From contig JAJPGT010000024.1 of NCBI GenBank assembly GCA_021325655.1, positions 1 to 64,000 of the forward strand: 64,000 bases of DNA. The letters run 5' to 3'. This DNA comes from Pseudomonadota bacterium (GTDB taxonomy: Bacteria; Chloroflexota; UBA6077; JAJPGT01). Of the stretch, positions 17,037 through 25,310 are shown in pieces (position 1 is the stretch's first letter; each line of letters starts with the position of its first letter). Under the pieces are notes generated by a model. That model searched no databases. It was given only the letters and a program-made list of their open reading frames with translations, and was not told where the DNA came from. The position numbers and the translations under genes are program-made.

Positions 17037-18446
17037 ATGCCACAGGAGAGGCTCGTAACGCGACGTCAGCTCTTGAGAATCGCTGGGGCGGGTGTGGTAG
17101 GGCTCGCCGGGCTGCCGCTGCTGGCAGCCTGCTCGTCGTCGCCGGCGGCGACGCCGGCGCCGACCACCGCGCCAGCAGGTGGCGCCGCCAGCACCCCGGC
17201 CGCCGCGGCAGCCACGCAAGGGACGGCGGCGAGCTCGGGTCAGAAGATGCAGTTGCGGATTCTTCAGTGGAGCCACTTTGTCCCCGCCTGGGACAAGTGG
17301 TACGACCAGTTCGCCAAGGACTGGGGCGCGAAGAACAACGTGGACGTCTCGGTCGACCACATGCCTACCGCGGAGATGCCGGCGCGGTTGGCGGCGGAGG
17401 TGGCGGCGAAAGCTGGCCACGACCTGATCGAGATGAATGGCCAGATCCTCACCTATCGCTACACCGACCAGATGGCCGATGTCGGCGACATCGTCGACTA
17501 CGCCGTCAAGAAGTGGGGCGAGGTCGAGCCGATCGGCAAGAAGCTGGGCAACGTCGGCGGCAAGTGGGTGGGCGTGCCCCACTACTACATCATGATCACC
17601 CCCTTCGTGCGGACCGACCTGTTCCAGGAGGCGGGCTACGACTGGCAGAAGGTGGAAACCTGGGACCAGTACCGTGAGGTCGGCGCCAAGCTCAAGGCCA
17701 ACAAACATGCCGCCGGGCTGGCGATCTCGCACTGCAACGACGCCAACCACAATTGGCGCGCGATCATGTGGTGCTTCGGGGCGAGCGAGGTGGCGGAAGA
17801 TGGCAAGACCGTCACCATCGACACCCCCGAGATGCGCGAGTTCCTGAAGTTCGCCAAGGCGTTCTACACCGAAGCGAATACCCCGGAGGTCTTCGCCTGG
17901 GACGACGCCTCTGACAACCGCTGGCTCGCCTCGGGCGTGGGCGGCTATATCCACGACGCCCTCAGCTCCTACCGCAGCATCGAGGGACAGAACAAGGAGC
18001 TGTTCGAGAAGCTGGCCATCGCCCACGTGGTCAAGGGGCCGAAGGCGCAGATCGCCATGCCCGATTCGAACATCTTCTCAATCTGGAACTTCGCCCCCAA
18101 GCAGAACCAGGAGGCGGCCAAGGCGTTCCTGAAATACCTGTTCGACAATTACAAGGAGGACTTCGTCCAGTCCACCGGCTACAACATGCCGATGTACGCC
18201 AACCTCTTCCAGAAGCCGATGCCGATCCTGGGGGAGGACCCGCACCTGCAGATCGTGCAGGACTATCGCGGCTCGCTGCTGGACACCTTCGGCCACCCCG
18301 GCCCGCCGACCACCGAGGCGACGCTGGTGCTCAACAACTACATCATCCCGGACATGGTCGGCATCGCCGTCCGCGGCGCTACCGAGGACTCGGTGGGCGA
18401 CGCGATCAACTGGGCCAAAGACCAGCTCTCCAGGATCTACAAGTAA
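17037..18446 (+). CDS. ABC transporter extracellular solute-binding protein, Tat lipoprotein (sugar type)
   Basis: A 469-aa family-1 binding protein. The N-terminus has a twin-arginine signal (VTRRQLLRIAGAGVVGLAGL) ending in the lipobox LLAAC. An Ala/Pro/Thr-rich tether follows (SSSPAATPAPTTAPAGG). The mature part opens LRILQWSHFVPAWDKWYDQF and contains VPHYYIMITPFVRTDLF. ATG 17037 is chosen because GAGGAGAGGAG precedes it and the signal peptide begins just after. In-frame codons further upstream are non-homologous. It completes the ABC set begun by the two permeases. An inverted repeat after the stop separates it from the convergent fused permease. Confidence 0.92.
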   Translation: MPQERLVTRRQLLRIAGAGVVGLAGLPLLAACSSSPAATPAPTTAPAGGAASTPAAAAATQGTAASSGQKMQLRILQWSHFVPAWDKWYDQFAKDWGAKNNVDVSVDHMPTAEMPARLAAEVAAKAGHDLIEMNGQILTYRYTDQMADVGDIVDYAVKKWGEVEPIGKKLGNVGGKWVGVPHYYIMITPFVRTDLFQEAGYDWQKVETWDQYREVGAKLKANKHAAGLAISHCNDANHNWRAIMWCFGASEVAEDGKTVTIDTPEMREFLKFAKAFYTEANTPEVFAWDDASDNRWLASGVGGYIHDALSSYRSIEGQNKELFEKLAIAHVVKGPKAQIAMPDSNIFSIWNFAPKQNQEAAKAFLKYLFDNYKEDFVQSTGYNMPMYANLFQKPMPILGEDPHLQIVQDYRGSLLDTFGHPGPPTTEATLVLNNYIIPDMVGIAVRGATEDSVGDAINWAKDQLSRIYK

Positions 18447-18457
18447 CCCCGCGGCTT

Positions 18458-18496
18458 GGGGCTGGCCCTGTGCAGCGACCCGCATGGGGCCAGCCC
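18458..18496. terminator. Hairpin between convergent binding-protein and fused-permease genes
   Basis: GGGCTGGCCC (18459-18468) and GGGCCAGCCC (18487-18496) form a perfect 10-bp stem, with an outer CCGCGG/GCGG extension. There is no U-tract. Its location between convergent stops supports a terminator for one or both genes. Confidence 0.55.
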
Positions 18497-18536
18497 GCGG
18501 TCCCCGGCCTCTCAGCCCGGGGGCGTGCCGCCCTGC

Positions 18537-20423
18537 TCACGCCCCTTCGACCAGCGCTGCGCGCAGGCCGCGCACGTAGTACGGGCTCAGCGCGGCGCAG
18601 GCGACGATGATCGGCAGCGACGACAGCAGGATCGCGGCGTTCACCGGGGCCCATTCGTCCAGCTCCACCGCGATCAGGCCCAGCCCAGCCGGCAGCGTCT
18701 TGGTCGCGTTGCTCAGGGAGAAAGTGCTGGCGTATAGCACGTCCGAGCCCATCATTCCGATCGCGAACAGCCCGGCCGCGATCACCACCGGCCAGCTCAT
18801 CGGCAAGACGATCCGCAGGAACACCTGCACTCGGCTGCCATCCAGCAGTGCGTGCTCCTCCACGTCCGTCGCCAGCCCCTGGAAGTACAGGTAGAACAGC
18901 CAGGTAGAGAACGGCACCGCCAGCGTCAGGTAGAGCAGGATGATCCCGAGAATTGTGTCGTCCAGGTGCAGCAGCAGGAAGAGCTGATAGACGGGGACCA
19001 CGACGGCCATCTGGGGAATGAAGTAGCTCAGGAACAGCAGCCGGGCCAGCCAGCGGGCGCCCGGGAGCTGGAAGCGGGCCAGCGCGTACCCCGCCAGCAG
19101 CGCCGCGGCCAGCCCGAGCAGGAGCACGCTCCCGAACACCAGCAGCGTGTTCCAGCCCCATTGCCAGATCACCGGGTCCTGCAGCACCTCCTCCACGTCT
19201 TCGAAGGTGGGATCGTAGACCCAGAACGGATTGCCGAGGGCGTACTCCTCGACCGAGCGGAACGCCTGCACCGCGGTGTAGTAGACTGGGAAAAGGTGGA
19301 AGGCCATCAGCGCCAGCGCCGCGGCGACGCCGGCGACGGTGAGCGCGAGGCGTCGCGCTCGCCAGTACCCCCCGGAGCGCCCGCTGGCTGGCCGCGTCCC
19401 CCCGCGCGAGCGGAGGCGGGTGACGTGCCAGCGCTGGGCGAGCGGCGCGGCGGACTCGGGCGCGGGGCGGGGACGCTCCCGTCCCTCCACCAGGTGCAGG
19501 CAGGCGAGCGCGAGCGCGATCACCACCGGGAGCTGGATCAGCGCCAGCGCCGCGCCCAGCCCGGTATCGCCCTCCTGGATCGCGGCGCGGAAGGCGAGCG
19601 TCCCAACCACCGGCACGGTGATCCGCCCGCCCGTCTCCACGTACATGGACACGTACTCCGTGTAGGTGATCACCAGGGCCACCAGGATCGCCAGCACCAG
19701 GAAGCGGCGCGACAACGGCACCACCACCTGCCAGAAGCTCTGCCACCAGCCGCGCGCCTCCAGCCGGGCGTAGTCCAGCAGCTCCTCCGGAATCGCGTTC
19801 AGGCCGGCCAGGACGAACACGCCGATGATCGACGAGCCGCGCCAGACGTTCATGACAGCAATGCTCAGCACCTGCCAGGCGCCCATCCCGAACAGCCCTT
19901 CCAGCCACCAGCGCGCCGCCAGCACATCCAGGGTGTAGAACGCGTGGAACGGCGGCATCAGCAGCCAGTACCAGGCGAAGGCGGAGAAGGAGGCCGGAAA
20001 CGCCCAGGGCACGAACACTGCCAGGAACAGCGCCGAGCGCCCCCAGAAGCGCCACCACAGCAGCAGCGCGGTGAGCACCCCGACGGCGAGCTCCACCAGC
20101 GTGGTCAGGCCGACCAGGAACGCCGTGTTGGCGGCAGCTTGCCAGAAGCCGGGGTCGCGCAGGAGCGCGGCGAAATTGGCCAGGCCGACGAACGCGCCCG
20201 GCCCCTGGAAATGGTGGGCGTCGGTGAGCGAGAGCCAGAGCGCGTAGACCAGCGGGTACAGCAGCAGGCCGGCCACGGAAAGCAGCGCCGGCACCAGCAG
20301 CAGATAGCCGACCCAGCGCGGCGGGGTGATGGGCGAGCGCTCCCGGGCCGGCTGCCGGGGCGCCGCCATCGCCCCGGGCAGCCGGCCCAGCCGACCAGTC
20401 CCGGAGGAGAGCAAGATGCGCAT
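18537..20423 (-). CDS. Fused ABC permease: MalF-type and MalG-type halves in one polypeptide
   Basis: A 628-aa protein containing two complete binding-protein-dependent permease domains. The first half (about 15-300) runs from PPRWVGYLLLVPALLSVAGL to the EAA loop IPEELLDYARLEARGWWQSF, and LVITYTEYVSMYV. A basic linker (about 305-350, PLAQRWHVTRLRSRGG) leads to the second half (about 350-628), which has the MalG-type EAA loop VEEHALLDGSRVQVFLRIVL and ends in YYVRGLRAALVEGA. About 12 TM segments are expected. These subunits are normally separate. The reading frame runs unbroken through the junction. The start at 20423 sits just downstream of the promoter at 20449-20477; ATG 20369 is an alternative. 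No ATPase or binding protein adjoins it on this strand. Confidence 0.88.
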   Translation of the reverse strand: MRILLSSGTGRLGRLPGAMAAPRQPARERSPITPPRWVGYLLLVPALLSVAGLLLYPLVYALWLSLTDAHHFQGPGAFVGLANFAALLRDPGFWQAAANTAFLVGLTTLVELAVGVLTALLLWWRFWGRSALFLAVFVPWAFPASFSAFAWYWLLMPPFHAFYTLDVLAARWWLEGLFGMGAWQVLSIAVMNVWRGSSIIGVFVLAGLNAIPEELLDYARLEARGWWQSFWQVVVPLSRRFLVLAILVALVITYTEYVSMYVETGGRITVPVVGTLAFRAAIQEGDTGLGAALALIQLPVVIALALACLHLVEGRERPRPAPESAAPLAQRWHVTRLRSRGGTRPASGRSGGYWRARRLALTVAGVAAALALMAFHLFPVYYTAVQAFRSVEEYALGNPFWVYDPTFEDVEEVLQDPVIWQWGWNTLLVFGSVLLLGLAAALLAGYALARFQLPGARWLARLLFLSYFIPQMAVVVPVYQLFLLLHLDDTILGIILLYLTLAVPFSTWLFYLYFQGLATDVEEHALLDGSRVQVFLRIVLPMSWPVVIAAGLFAIGMMGSDVLYASTFSLSNATKTLPAGLGLIAVELDEWAPVNAAILLSSLPIIVACAALSPYYVRGLRAALVEGA

Positions 20424-20448
20424 CCAGCCTCGCGACTCAGTTATGCAC

Positions 20449-20477
20449 AGCGTAGGGAGGCGGCTGGCCAGGCGCAA
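20449..20477 (-). promoter_or_regulatory. Promoter of the fused permease gene
   Basis: On the minus strand TTGCGC (20477-20472), a 17-bp spacer, TACGCT (20454-20449). The predicted start site is near 20442, which rules out the in-frame ATG at 20480 and supports translation from 20423. Confidence 0.5.
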
Positions 20478-21056
20478 CACTTCCTGCGCACGGGCGGCTG
20501 AGCCACTGCCGCGGCCCCGGCAGGCCTCTGGCGTGCCGCCCCTCTCCGCGCTCTCGCTCCACCCTCAGGGAAGCGAGGGGCGGCTGCCCAGGCCCGGCTT
20601 AGCGTGCGGCGAGCGAGGCGGTTAAGTAATCTTCCCTCCTGCGATTGAGGAAAGGCGATCTAGAGCGTACTGGGCATAAGCATGAGTACGAGATATTAGG
20701 CGACTGACTTCTACGAGAAGAACGGCAACGGAAGCCGCTGTTCCTAGCTGGTGGGAGAAAAGGTGAGGGAGAGTCTGTCTGGCCCTTGACGGCGATGATG
20801 ACGCGCTGGATGGCGAGACGCTGCTGCGGCGTCGGCTCGGCGCAGCGCCGGATCGCCTCGACCCGCGCCGGGCGGACGCCGTCCCGCGGGTCCGGGCCGC
20901 CCGCCGCACCGCCACCAGTGGGCTGCGTTCAGACTAGCAGCACCCTGCGCCTCCACGCTGGCGCCGGGCAGCCCCGGCTGCCTCGGCAGTGCGGCCGCAC
21001 GGCAATCACAGACCCGATAGAATTGCCGTCGGCTGGAGAGAACCGGGGAGAGAACG
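20478..21056. other. Intergenic region without a recognisable gene; URO-D promoter at its end
   Basis: No supported gene. The stretch 20620-20780 is noticeably AT-richer than its surroundings and may be foreign or degenerate. Before the next gene TAGAAT (21018-21023) could be a -10, and GGCAAT (21001-21006) with ATTGCC (21022-21027) form an inverted repeat overlapping it, a possible operator. Confidence 0.35.
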
Positions 21057-22067
21057 ATGGCCGAGCGGATGTCCAAGCGCGAGCGGATCGAGGCAGCGAT
21101 TGCCGGCGAGCAGCCGGATCGGGTCCCCTGGAGCCTGTGGCGGCACTTCTACGCCAGCGAGAGCACCGCCGAGCAGCTCGCCGAGGCGATGGTCGAGTGG
21201 GAGCGCCGCTACCAGTTCGACCTGCTGAAGGTAAATCCCCGGGCACACTATCACGTGGAGGACTGGGGGGCGCGCTACCACTACAGCGGCGACCCGCACC
21301 AGCGGCCCGAGCGGCTGGACTACGTGATCAAGTCCACCGATGACTGGCAGCGCCTGGCGCCCCTGTCCCCGACCGAGGGGGCGCTGGGCGAGCAGCTCGC
21401 CGCGCTGCGGCTGATCCGGCAGCGGCTGGGCCAGGACGTCCCGATGGTCGAGACGGTGTTCCTGCCGCTCATGGTCGCGGAGTACCTGGCCGAGTCGCCC
21501 GAGGCGCTGCGGCGGGACATCGAGGCGGCGCCCGGCGCGGTGCACCACGCCCTCGGGGTGATCGTTGAAACGTTCGCCGCGTTCACCGCCCGGGCGCTCG
21601 AGGCGGGGGTGGATGGCTTCTTCTTTGCGACGACCTGGGGGACCCCGGCCAAGCTGCCGGCGGAGCTGTACGCGGAGTTCGGCCGACCGTACGATCTCCA
21701 GGTCATCGAGGCGGCGCGGGCGGCCGGGGCGCGGCTGAACGTGCTGCACGTCTGTGGCGACGGGGCGCGCGTCTTCGACTTTGCCGATTACCCGGTCTCG
21801 CTGTTCAGCTACGCCGCGACCTCGCCCGCCAACCCCAGCCTGAGCCAGACTGTGGGGAGGCTGCCGGGCGCCGTCATCGGCGGGCTCAGCGCCGAGGCGG
21901 TTACCGCCGCCGACCCCGCCCAGACGCGGGCTGAGGCCGAGCAGGCGCTGGCGGCGACCGGCGGCCGGCGCTGGGTGCTCGGCGGCCCCTGCTCGCTCCC
22001 CACCCAGGCGCGCGACGAGAACCTGCGCGCCGCGGCCCAGGCGGTTGGGATCGACCTCGGCCGCTGA
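21057..22067 (+). CDS. Uroporphyrinogen decarboxylase-family protein, probably a zinc-dependent corrinoid methyltransferase-like enzyme
   Basis: A 336-aa URO-D-fold protein (MSKRERIEAAIAGEQPDRVP at its start). The HemE substrate-binding RQAGR motif is absent. Instead it has His231-Val-Cys233 (NVLHVCGDG) and Cys312 in GGPCSLPTQARDENLRAA, matching the H-x-C...C zinc ligand pattern of MtaA/CmuA-type methylcobalamin:thiol methyltransferases. This points away from heme synthesis. The natural methyl acceptor is unknown and no corrinoid protein is adjacent. The ATG at 21057 has GGGGAGAGAACG upstream. Its TGA overlaps the ATG of the DMT-transporter gene by one base, so the two are translationally coupled. 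Confidence 0.82.
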   Translation: MAERMSKRERIEAAIAGEQPDRVPWSLWRHFYASESTAEQLAEAMVEWERRYQFDLLKVNPRAHYHVEDWGARYHYSGDPHQRPERLDYVIKSTDDWQRLAPLSPTEGALGEQLAALRLIRQRLGQDVPMVETVFLPLMVAEYLAESPEALRRDIEAAPGAVHHALGVIVETFAAFTARALEAGVDGFFFATTWGTPAKLPAELYAEFGRPYDLQVIEAARAAGARLNVLHVCGDGARVFDFADYPVSLFSYAATSPANPSLSQTVGRLPGAVIGGLSAEAVTAADPAQTRAEAEQALAATGGRRWVLGGPCSLPTQARDENLRAAAQAVGIDLGR

Positions 22068-22969
22068 TGCCGGGCCTGGGCGAGCTGGCCGGGCTGGTCG
22101 CGGCGCTGTGCTGGAGTCTGACCAGCCTGCTGATGCGGGTGGAGGCGCGGCGGGCGGACGTGATCGTGCTCAACGCGTTGCGCACCACCGCCGCGGCCGG
22201 CTACCTGCTGGTGCTGCTCGGCGCGCTCGGCTGGCTCGGGCTGCACGCGGTGACTCTGGGTGAGCGCCCGGCGCTTGGCCTGGCGCTCCTGCTGGTGTCG
22301 GTCACCTTCGCCATCGGCATCGGCGATAGCTCGTACTTTCTGTCGATGCAGCGGATCGGGATTGCCCGGGCGATGCCGCTCTCCATGAGCTACCCGCTGC
22401 TCACCACCCTGCTGGCCGTGCCACTGCTGGGCGAGCCGGTGACGCCCGGCCTGGTCGCGGCGCTGGTGCTCATCCCCATCGGGCTGTACCTGGTGGTCAT
22501 GCCCGCGCCTGGCCGGGTGGTGCTGCAGAAAGCGGATGCCCGCGCGCTGCGGGCCGGCCTGGGCCTGGCGATGGTCGCCGCGGTCTGCTGGGCGGTGTCA
22601 GCGGTGACGGTCCGGCCAGCGCTGAACCAGATCGATCTCCTCACCGCCACCACCATCCGCATCACCTTCGCCGCCGGCCTGGTCTGGCTCATCTCCTGGC
22701 GGGGCGGTCGGCTGAAGCGCCCGGGGCAGATCAGCCGGACTCGCATCGGGATGGCGCTGCTGGGCGGCACCCTCTCCGCCGGCTCGATGCTGCTGTACCT
22801 CTTCGCCACCCAGCAGGCCGGCGCCGCCCGGGCCGCTACCATCGGCGCTACCTCCCCGCTATACGCCGTCCCGCTCTCCGCGCTCTTCCTGGGCGAGCAC
22901 GTGACCCGGCGCGTGGTCACCGGTACCCTGCTCACCGTGCTCGGAGTGGCGCTGCTCGTGAGCCTGTAG
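22067..22969 (+). CDS. EamA/DMT-superfamily transporter
   Basis: A 300-aa, ten-TM protein with two EamA repeats: first GLVAALCWSLTSLLMRVEAR, second GLAMVAAVCWAVSAVTVRPA. Each ends in the typical LLGEPVTPGLVAALVLIPIG or FLGEHVTRRVVTGTLLTVLG hairpin. Such proteins export or import metabolites (amino acids, nucleosides and others). It overlaps the URO-D-family gene (TGATG), which suggests that the transported compound is a substrate or product of that enzyme. No further specificity can be read. Confidence 0.88.
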   Translation: MPGLGELAGLVAALCWSLTSLLMRVEARRADVIVLNALRTTAAAGYLLVLLGALGWLGLHAVTLGERPALGLALLLVSVTFAIGIGDSSYFLSMQRIGIARAMPLSMSYPLLTTLLAVPLLGEPVTPGLVAALVLIPIGLYLVVMPAPGRVVLQKADARALRAGLGLAMVAAVCWAVSAVTVRPALNQIDLLTATTIRITFAAGLVWLISWRGGRLKRPGQISRTRIGMALLGGTLSAGSMLLYLFATQQAGAARAATIGATSPLYAVPLSALFLGEHVTRRVVTGTLLTVLGVALLVSL

Positions 22970-23058
22970 CCTCCGCCAACGGCTGTGCGCCGGGCTCGGT
23001 GCTGTCGCGGACGTCCCGCGGCCAGGGGGAACTGGTCCCTCGCCAGAGGCGGGTGGGC

Positions 23059-23652
23059 TCACGCCAGGTGGACCACCAGGTTCTCCCCTACCCGGCGCTG
23101 AGCGCGCACCCGAAACACCCGGCCGAGGCGGTGGAGCCGCTCCGGGAGGCGGCGGTCGACGAACAGGTTCACTACCAGCGGGGCGCCTGGTGTTAGCAGC
23201 GCCCGCAGCCGGCGCAGGAACGGCCGGCCGAACATGGCGCGCGGCGTCTCCCCGCCGCGAAAGAGGTCCACCGCAACGTAGTCGAACCGCCCCACCGTCC
23301 CCTGCACGTAGGCCAGCGCGTCCAGACAGACCAGCTCGACGCAGGCGGGCACCTCCAGCAAGGCCGGGGCGAGCGCGAGCACCCGCGGGTCGTCGTCCAC
23401 GCCGACGATCGGCAGCGGCCCGAAGCGCCGGAGCAGCAGGTGCGCCAGCGTTCCGCCGCCGTAGCCGAGCAGCAGGGCGCGACTGGGTCGCGTGTCGGGC
23501 AGCATCGCCGCCCAGTACCCCGCCTCGGCCGCGCCGTGGTCGAGCGCAATAGATTGCACCACCCCGTCCACCAGAATCGCGCGGCGCCCATCGTCCTCGC
23601 CCAGGCGGACCGGCGGCACAGGCGGCTCGGCCAGCGGTGCGGAGCGCGTCAC
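23059..23652 (-). CDS. Spermidine synthase-like class I methyltransferase
   Basis: A 197-aa Rossmann-fold protein. The AdoMet-site motifs are ALLLGYGGGTLAHLLLRRFG (motif I), IVGVDDDPRVLALA (acidic loop) and RFDYVAVDLFRGGETP, the arrangement of the spermidine synthase/MnmC-like family. It is shorter than true spermidine synthases and lacks their N-terminal beta-sheet domain, so polyamine synthesis is unlikely. It starts at GTG 23650-23652, overlapping the TGA of the upstream DUF72 gene (GTGA), hence translational coupling. Confidence 0.78.
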   Translation of the reverse strand: MTRSAPLAEPPVPPVRLGEDDGRRAILVDGVVQSIALDHGAAEAGYWAAMLPDTRPSRALLLGYGGGTLAHLLLRRFGPLPIVGVDDDPRVLALAPALLEVPACVELVCLDALAYVQGTVGRFDYVAVDLFRGGETPRAMFGRPFLRRLRALLTPGAPLVVNLFVDRRLPERLHRLGRVFRVRAQRRVGENLVVHLA

Positions 23653-24476
23653 AGCAGCGGCTCCTGCTCCGGCCGGGAGCGGCGGGGCTGGGGGAGAGGT
23701 AGCGGCGCCAGGTCCAGCCGCTGCCGGAGCTGGTTGACCGAGGCCGGCGAATGGCCGGCGTAGTGGTTGTTGTAATAGCCGTAGATCCGGCCGACCTGGT
23801 GCGCCAGGTTATGCAGCGCCGCGGCCCACTCGGCCGTCTCCTGGTCGCGGTCGAGCTGGATCCGATCGTAGCGCTCGATCCGCCGCCGGTCGCCCAGCCA
23901 GCGGACGTAGGCGAACGGGGCGGTGGCCTCGACCCGGCGCGGCATGGAGACCAGGTCGATGGCGGTGAACGCCACCCCTCGCTCGTGCAGCAGCTCCAGC
24001 ACCTCATCTGCCAGCCAGGAGCGATGGCGGAACTCGACCGCCCACTGGTAGCCGCTGGGTAGCTCCGCCAGGAAGGCGCGCAGGTCCTGCCACGTCTGCT
24101 CGTCGCGGTGGAGCTGGGGCGGAAGCTGGATGAGCAGCGGTCCCAGCCGGTCGCCCAGGCGGTCCATCACGGAGAGGAACGCCGCCAGCTCCGCCTGGGC
24201 GTCGCGCAGCGCCAGCTCGTGGGTAATGCGCTGGGGCAGCTTGGCGGCGAACTGGAAGCCGGGCGGGGTAGACTCTGCCCAGGCCTGCACCGTCGTGGGG
24301 CGGGGCGCGCCGTAGAAGGTCGAATCGATCTCCACGGTGTCGAACACGCTGGCGTACAGCGCCAGGAACTCCTGGGCGCGGGTGCCGAGCGGGTAGAAGC
24401 TGCCCACCCAGTCCGGGTAGTTCCAGCCCTGGGTGCCGAGCCGTAGCTCGCAGGATGGGGACAGGGATACAGCCAT
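23649..24476 (-). CDS. DUF72 (YecE-like) family protein
   Basis: A 275-aa TIM-barrel protein of unknown biochemical activity. It has the family signatures LRLGTQGWNYPDWVGSFYPL, FDTVEIDSTFYGAP, FQFAAKLPQRITHE, GPLLIQLPPQL, YQWAVEFRHRSWL and IYGYYNNHYAGHSPASVNQL. The start is ATG 24474-24476: there is no Shine-Dalgarno sequence, and TACCCT sits exactly 6 nt upstream, so the message is probably leaderless. The gene diverges from the MoaD-like gene and is coupled to the downstream methyltransferase. Confidence 0.9.
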   Translation of the reverse strand: MAVSLSPSCELRLGTQGWNYPDWVGSFYPLGTRAQEFLALYASVFDTVEIDSTFYGAPRPTTVQAWAESTPPGFQFAAKLPQRITHELALRDAQAELAAFLSVMDRLGDRLGPLLIQLPPQLHRDEQTWQDLRAFLAELPSGYQWAVEFRHRSWLADEVLELLHERGVAFTAIDLVSMPRRVEATAPFAYVRWLGDRRRIERYDRIQLDRDQETAEWAAALHNLAHQVGRIYGYYNNHYAGHSPASVNQLRQRLDLAPLPLPQPRRSRPEQEPLL

Positions 24477-24482
24477 AGCGCG

Positions 24483-24488
24483 AGGGTA
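24483..24488 (-). promoter_or_regulatory. -10 box for a leaderless DUF72 transcript
   Basis: TACCCT on the minus strand, 6 nt before the ATG. The same hexamer is the -10 of the strong TTGACA-N17-TACCCT promoter at 54354-54382. Confidence 0.5.
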
Positions 24489-24542
24489 GCACGCCGGGGT
24501 CGCCGGAGCCAGGCGTACTCCTTGCATCAGGAGGGTGTCAGC

Positions 24543-24758
24543 ATGCAGGTCCGCGTCACGCTGCGGGGCGAGGTGGTGGAAGGCGCTGGCGAGACCGAGC
24601 AGGTGCAGCTCGCGGAGGGCGCGAGCCTGGACGACCTGCTGGCCGAGCTGGCGATCGCGCCGCAATCGGTAGTGCTGGCGTTGGTGAACGAGACCCCGGC
24701 GGCGCGGGCGACGCGACTGCGTGATGGCGACCACGTGACGCTGGGTGTGACCTCATAA
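24543..24758 (+). CDS. MoaD/ThiS-family beta-grasp protein lacking the C-terminal Gly-Gly
   Basis: A 71-aa protein with the beta-grasp pattern VRVTLRGEVVEGAGETEQVQ, a Leu-rich central helix (ASLDDLLAELAI) and VLALVNETPA. It ends RDGDHVTLGVTS. Sulfur-carrier MoaD and ThiS need a terminal Gly-Gly for thiocarboxylation, which is absent here, so it is not an active carrier as read. AGGAGG precedes ATG 24543 by 8 nt. The next gene starts 17 nt downstream and is probably co-transcribed. Confidence 0.7.
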   Translation: MQVRVTLRGEVVEGAGETEQVQLAEGASLDDLLAELAIAPQSVVLALVNETPAARATRLRDGDHVTLGVTS

Positions 24759-24775
24759 GGAGGAAGGACAGAACG

Positions 24776-25066
24776 ATGCGGTGGTGGAACCTGCTGCGCT
24801 CGGGGCGGATCGGCCAGCTCATCTCAGACGGCCGGCTGGCGCTGCTCCTGCTCCGCGACCCGCGTGTGCCGCTGTGGACCAAGGCGGTAGCGCTCGGGGT
24901 GGCGCTCTACATCCTCTCCCCGCTGGACCTGATCCCCGACTTCATCCCGGTGCTGGGGGAGCTGGACGACGTGGCGGTGCTGCTGTTCGGGATCGAGCTG
25001 CTGATCCAGCTCTCTCCGCCGCACGTGGTGGCGGAGCACCGCGCCAGCCTGGGCCAGAGCGTGTAA
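24776..25066 (+). CDS. YkvA/DUF1232 family small membrane protein
   Basis: A 96-aa protein with the DUF1232 signature YILSPLDLIPDFIPVLGELD and a hydrophobic helix on either side (WTKAVALGVALYIL and DVAVLLFGIELLIQL). The role of this widespread family is unknown. A strong AAGGAGG lies ahead of ATG 24776. It is probably in an operon with the MoaD-like gene and ends convergently with a minus-strand gene 31 bp away. Confidence 0.85.
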   Translation: MRWWNLLRSGRIGQLISDGRLALLLLRDPRVPLWTKAVALGVALYILSPLDLIPDFIPVLGELDDVAVLLFGIELLIQLSPPHVVAEHRASLGQSV

Positions 25067-25097
25067 TCGCCCGCTCCGCGCCGCTGCCCGCTCGGGA

Positions 25098-25310
25098 TCA
25101 GCCGTCGCACTCGCCGCAGGGGAAGTCCTGCAGCTCGGCCGCGGTCAGGCGCGGCCGGCTCGGCGGTGGAGGCGAGGCTACCTGGCCGGGGCGAGGCCGA
25201 GCGCCGCGGCGCAGCGCCAGGCCGAGTAGAGTGGTGGCGGCCAGCGTGGCCGGGACGAGCCAGCGGGGCGCGGACCCGAACAGCGGTCGGGCGGGAGCGC
25301 GCTCGCTCAC
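25098..25310 (-). CDS. Small single-TM hypothetical protein
   Basis: A 70-aa protein. A hydrophobic segment WLVPATLAATTLLGLAL (about 17-33) is followed by an Arg/Pro-rich tail ending in EFPCGECDG-like residues (LQDFPCGECDG) with two Cys. No family is recognised. It starts at GTG 25308-25310, overlapping the TGA of the MmgE/PrpD gene (GTGA), which supports real, coupled translation. Confidence 0.55.
   Translation of the reverse strand: MSERAPARPLFGSAPRWLVPATLAATTLLGLALRRGARPRPGQVASPPPPSRPRLTAAELQDFPCGECDG

Noticed and set aside
15023-18446. Fusion or loss of the ATPase from the sugar ABC cluster as an anomaly
   Set aside because: Sugar importers of this class commonly share an ATPase encoded elsewhere, so absence here is ordinary.
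18852-20501. Long plus-strand open frame of about 549 codons opposite the fused permease
   Set aside because: It is antisense to a clear permease gene, has Gln/Arg/His-rich composition typical of GC-rich shadow frames and matches no family. The same reasoning removes long frames at 234-1799 (-), 2057-3139 (-), 26776-28266 (+) and 44752-46014 (-, beyond the RidA part).
20620-20915. AT-richer stretch possibly encoding a transposase fragment
   Set aside because: No frame gives a recognisable transposase motif and no inverted repeats or target duplications were found around it.
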